6,800 nt of DNA from assembly GCA_947490975.1 (NCBI GenBank), contig CANLHV010000066.1, forward strand, positions 1 through 6,800. Reading direction: 5' to 3'. The position numbers and the translations under genes were made by a program. Source of the DNA: Acidimicrobiaceae bacterium (GTDB lineage Bacteria; Actinomycetota; Acidimicrobiia; Acidimicrobiales; Ilumatobacteraceae). Under the pieces are notes generated by a model. The model ran no database searches, had not been told where the DNA came from, and was given only the letters and a program-made list of their open reading frames with translations. Shown piece by piece: positions 5,502 through 6,800 of this stretch (the stretch's first letter is position 1; each line of letters opens with the position of its first letter).

Positions 5502-6800
5502 CTAGTTAACGCGTCGAGTGTGACCTACCCAGTATGGCTCACGCAATACTTTTTTAAGAATCTTGCCGCTCGGGTTGCGCGGCAAGGCATCGACCCAGCC
5601 AACTGATTTCGGAGTTTTGAAACCGGCAAGACGCTCTCGGGCATACGAAATAATCTCTTGTTCGGTAACTTGCGTGTCTGGTTTGCGCACGACAAGCGCC
5701 ATCGGCACCTCGCCCCACTTCTCGTCGGGCACACCAATCACGGCCACATCTGCAATCGCTGGATGAGCCATCAAAGCGTTCTCGACTTCTGCTGGGTATA
5801 CATTTTCGCCACCCGACACAATCATGTCTTTGACTCGGTCGAAAATATAGACGTAGCCGTCTTTGTCGAAGTAGCCAGCGTCACCTGATCTGAACCATCC
5901 ACCTTTGACGATCGACTTGGCCGTCTCTTCGGGCATCTTCCAGTAGCCCTTCATAATTTGACGCGAACGAATCCAAATTTCGCCAACTTCACCGTTCGGC
6001 ACATCTTTGCCTGTGTCTGAGTCGACGATTCGCAATTCGATGCCGGTAAACGGCTTGCCGCAAGAACGCAAGCGACCTTTGTTTGCTGAACTCAAGTCGT
6101 GATCTTCTGGCCCAAGAACTGTTACGACGCCAGTCGTTTCAGTCAAACCATAAACCTGCATAAACGGACACTTAAACGCCTTGATCGAGCCCTCTAGCAC
6201 TGCCTCAGAAATTGGCGATGCTCCGTAGGCGATCAACTCGAGGCTCGAGAAATCAGTTGTGCCGATGTTCGGCATCACTAGTGCAAACTGCAACAGCACA
6301 GGCACTGCGAATGCATGAGTGATGCGATGCTTCTCGATCAGCGTCAACATTGCCGACGGATCAACGTCGCGCATGATGATCGACTTTGCGCCTGCATATT
6401 GTCCCGCTGTCGCCCAACCTCCGCCACCGATGTGAAACAGCGGCATCGCAACAAGGTTGACAGTCTTTTCTGACATTCCCCAAACATCACGGGCGGCCGG
6501 CAACAACGCAAAGAAGTTGTCGTTGGTCAGCATTACACCTTTTGGTCGACCAGTTGTGCCACTTGAGTACAACTGAAATGCAATATCGCTCGGCTTGGTC
6601 GGCACTTTTGGATCAACCGCTGACTGCGCACTAACCCAGCGCTCATAATCGTTATGACTTGGGTGGCCACCGATGACGATGATCGTCTTAACATTTGCGA
6701 GATCGTTGACGATTGCATCCAAGATTGCAACGAACTCTTGTCCGACGATCAAAACTTCTGCCTCAGAGTCGTTGACGATGTAGGCAACTTCTGGTGCGGC
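5502..6800 (-). CDS. Acyl-CoA ligase (FadD-type, AMP-forming), N-terminus beyond the window
   Basis: The visible part is 432 residues ending at TAG (5502-5504), and the frame stays open through the right edge at a codon boundary. About 100 N-terminal residues are missing compared with a usual length of 510-540. A TTG at 6752 could start a shorter frame but is internal, since coding sequence of the expected type (AAPEVAYIVNDSEAEV) continues upstream of it. Adenylate-forming motifs appear in order, numbered in the visible part: the ATP loop YSSGTTGRPKGVML (78-91), YGLTETTG (217-224), RSGDAGYFDKDGY (304-316), DRVKD (321-325), SGGENVYPAEVE (329-340) and the C-terminal NPSGK with catalytic K413. 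All key residues are intact. It makes acyl-CoA from a carboxylic acid, ATP and CoA; medium/long-chain fatty acid or a ring-degradation acid is likely, but chain length cannot be read by eye. It precedes the luciferase-like gene by 33 bases, probably in one operon. Confidence 0.93.
   Translation of the reverse strand, partial: AAPEVAYIVNDSEAEVLIVGQEFVAILDAIVNDLANVKTIIVIGGHPSHNDYERWVSAQSAVDPKVPTKPSDIAFQLYSSGTTGRPKGVMLTNDNFFALLPAARDVWGMSEKTVNLVAMPLFHIGGGGWATAGQYAGAKSIIMRDVDPSAMLTLIEKHRITHAFAVPVLLQFALVMPNIGTTDFSSLELIAYGASPISEAVLEGSIKAFKCPFMQVYGLTETTGVVTVLGPEDHDLSSANKGRLRSCGKPFTGIELRIVDSDTGKDVPNGEVGEIWIRSRQIMKGYWKMPEETAKSIVKGGWFRSGDAGYFDKDGYVYIFDRVKDMIVSGGENVYPAEVENALMAHPAIADVAVIGVPDEKWGEVPMALVVRKPDTQVTEQEIISYARERLAGFKTPKSVGWVDALPRNPSGKILKKVLREPYWVGHTRRVN

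Overview
The window reads as a gene-dense piece of an actinobacterial chromosome. By eye the base composition is moderate, near half G+C. The best guess is an Acidimicrobiia-type (Ilumatobacter / acIV-like) aquatic actinobacterium. The reasons are a luciferase-like oxidoreductase of the F420-dependent type, a mycobacterial-style FadD ligase, an MFE-2-like dehydrogenase, a geranylgeranyl-reductase-family flavoprotein with an actinobacterial C-terminal tail, GTG starts, and almost no Shine-Dalgarno sequences. The taxonomic call is inference; no RNA or other marker gene is present. Six protein genes fill nearly everything, no gene-free stretch exceeds about 35 bases, and no tRNA, rRNA, CRISPR array, insertion sequence or phage gene is visible.

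Layout. (1) Bases 1-875, minus strand: a short-chain dehydrogenase close to the 3-hydroxyacyl-CoA dehydrogenase domain of multifunctional enzyme type 2, running off the left edge. (2) A 25-base divergent gap holding two TANNNT -10-like hexamers that overlap back to back, each placed as expected for leaderless transcripts. (3) Bases 901-4401, plus strand: a compact three-gene set of a geranylgeranyl-reductase-family FAD oxidoreductase, a class I nitronate monooxygenase-like FMN enzyme and an MFS efflux-type transporter, with gaps of 11 and 7 bases. (4) An 11-base convergent junction without an obvious terminator. (5) Bases 4413-6800, minus strand: an acyl-CoA ligase (5' end beyond the right edge) followed after 33 bases by an F420-type luciferase-like oxidoreductase. 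A small perfect hairpin and a partial Shine-Dalgarno lie between them.

How they may work together (inference): the ligase, the dehydrogenase and the luciferase-like enzyme fit acyl-CoA activation and beta-oxidation-style catabolism of fatty acids, steroid side chains or similar substrates, as is common in actinobacteria. The plus-strand set combines two flavoenzymes with an exporter. It could modify and export a lipid or isoprenoid, or detoxify a compound, but its substrate cannot be read from sequence. I see no convincing new defence, mobile or RNA-based system. The most notable features are the overlapping divergent leaderless promoters and the unusual flavoprotein-nitronate monooxygenase-exporter set.
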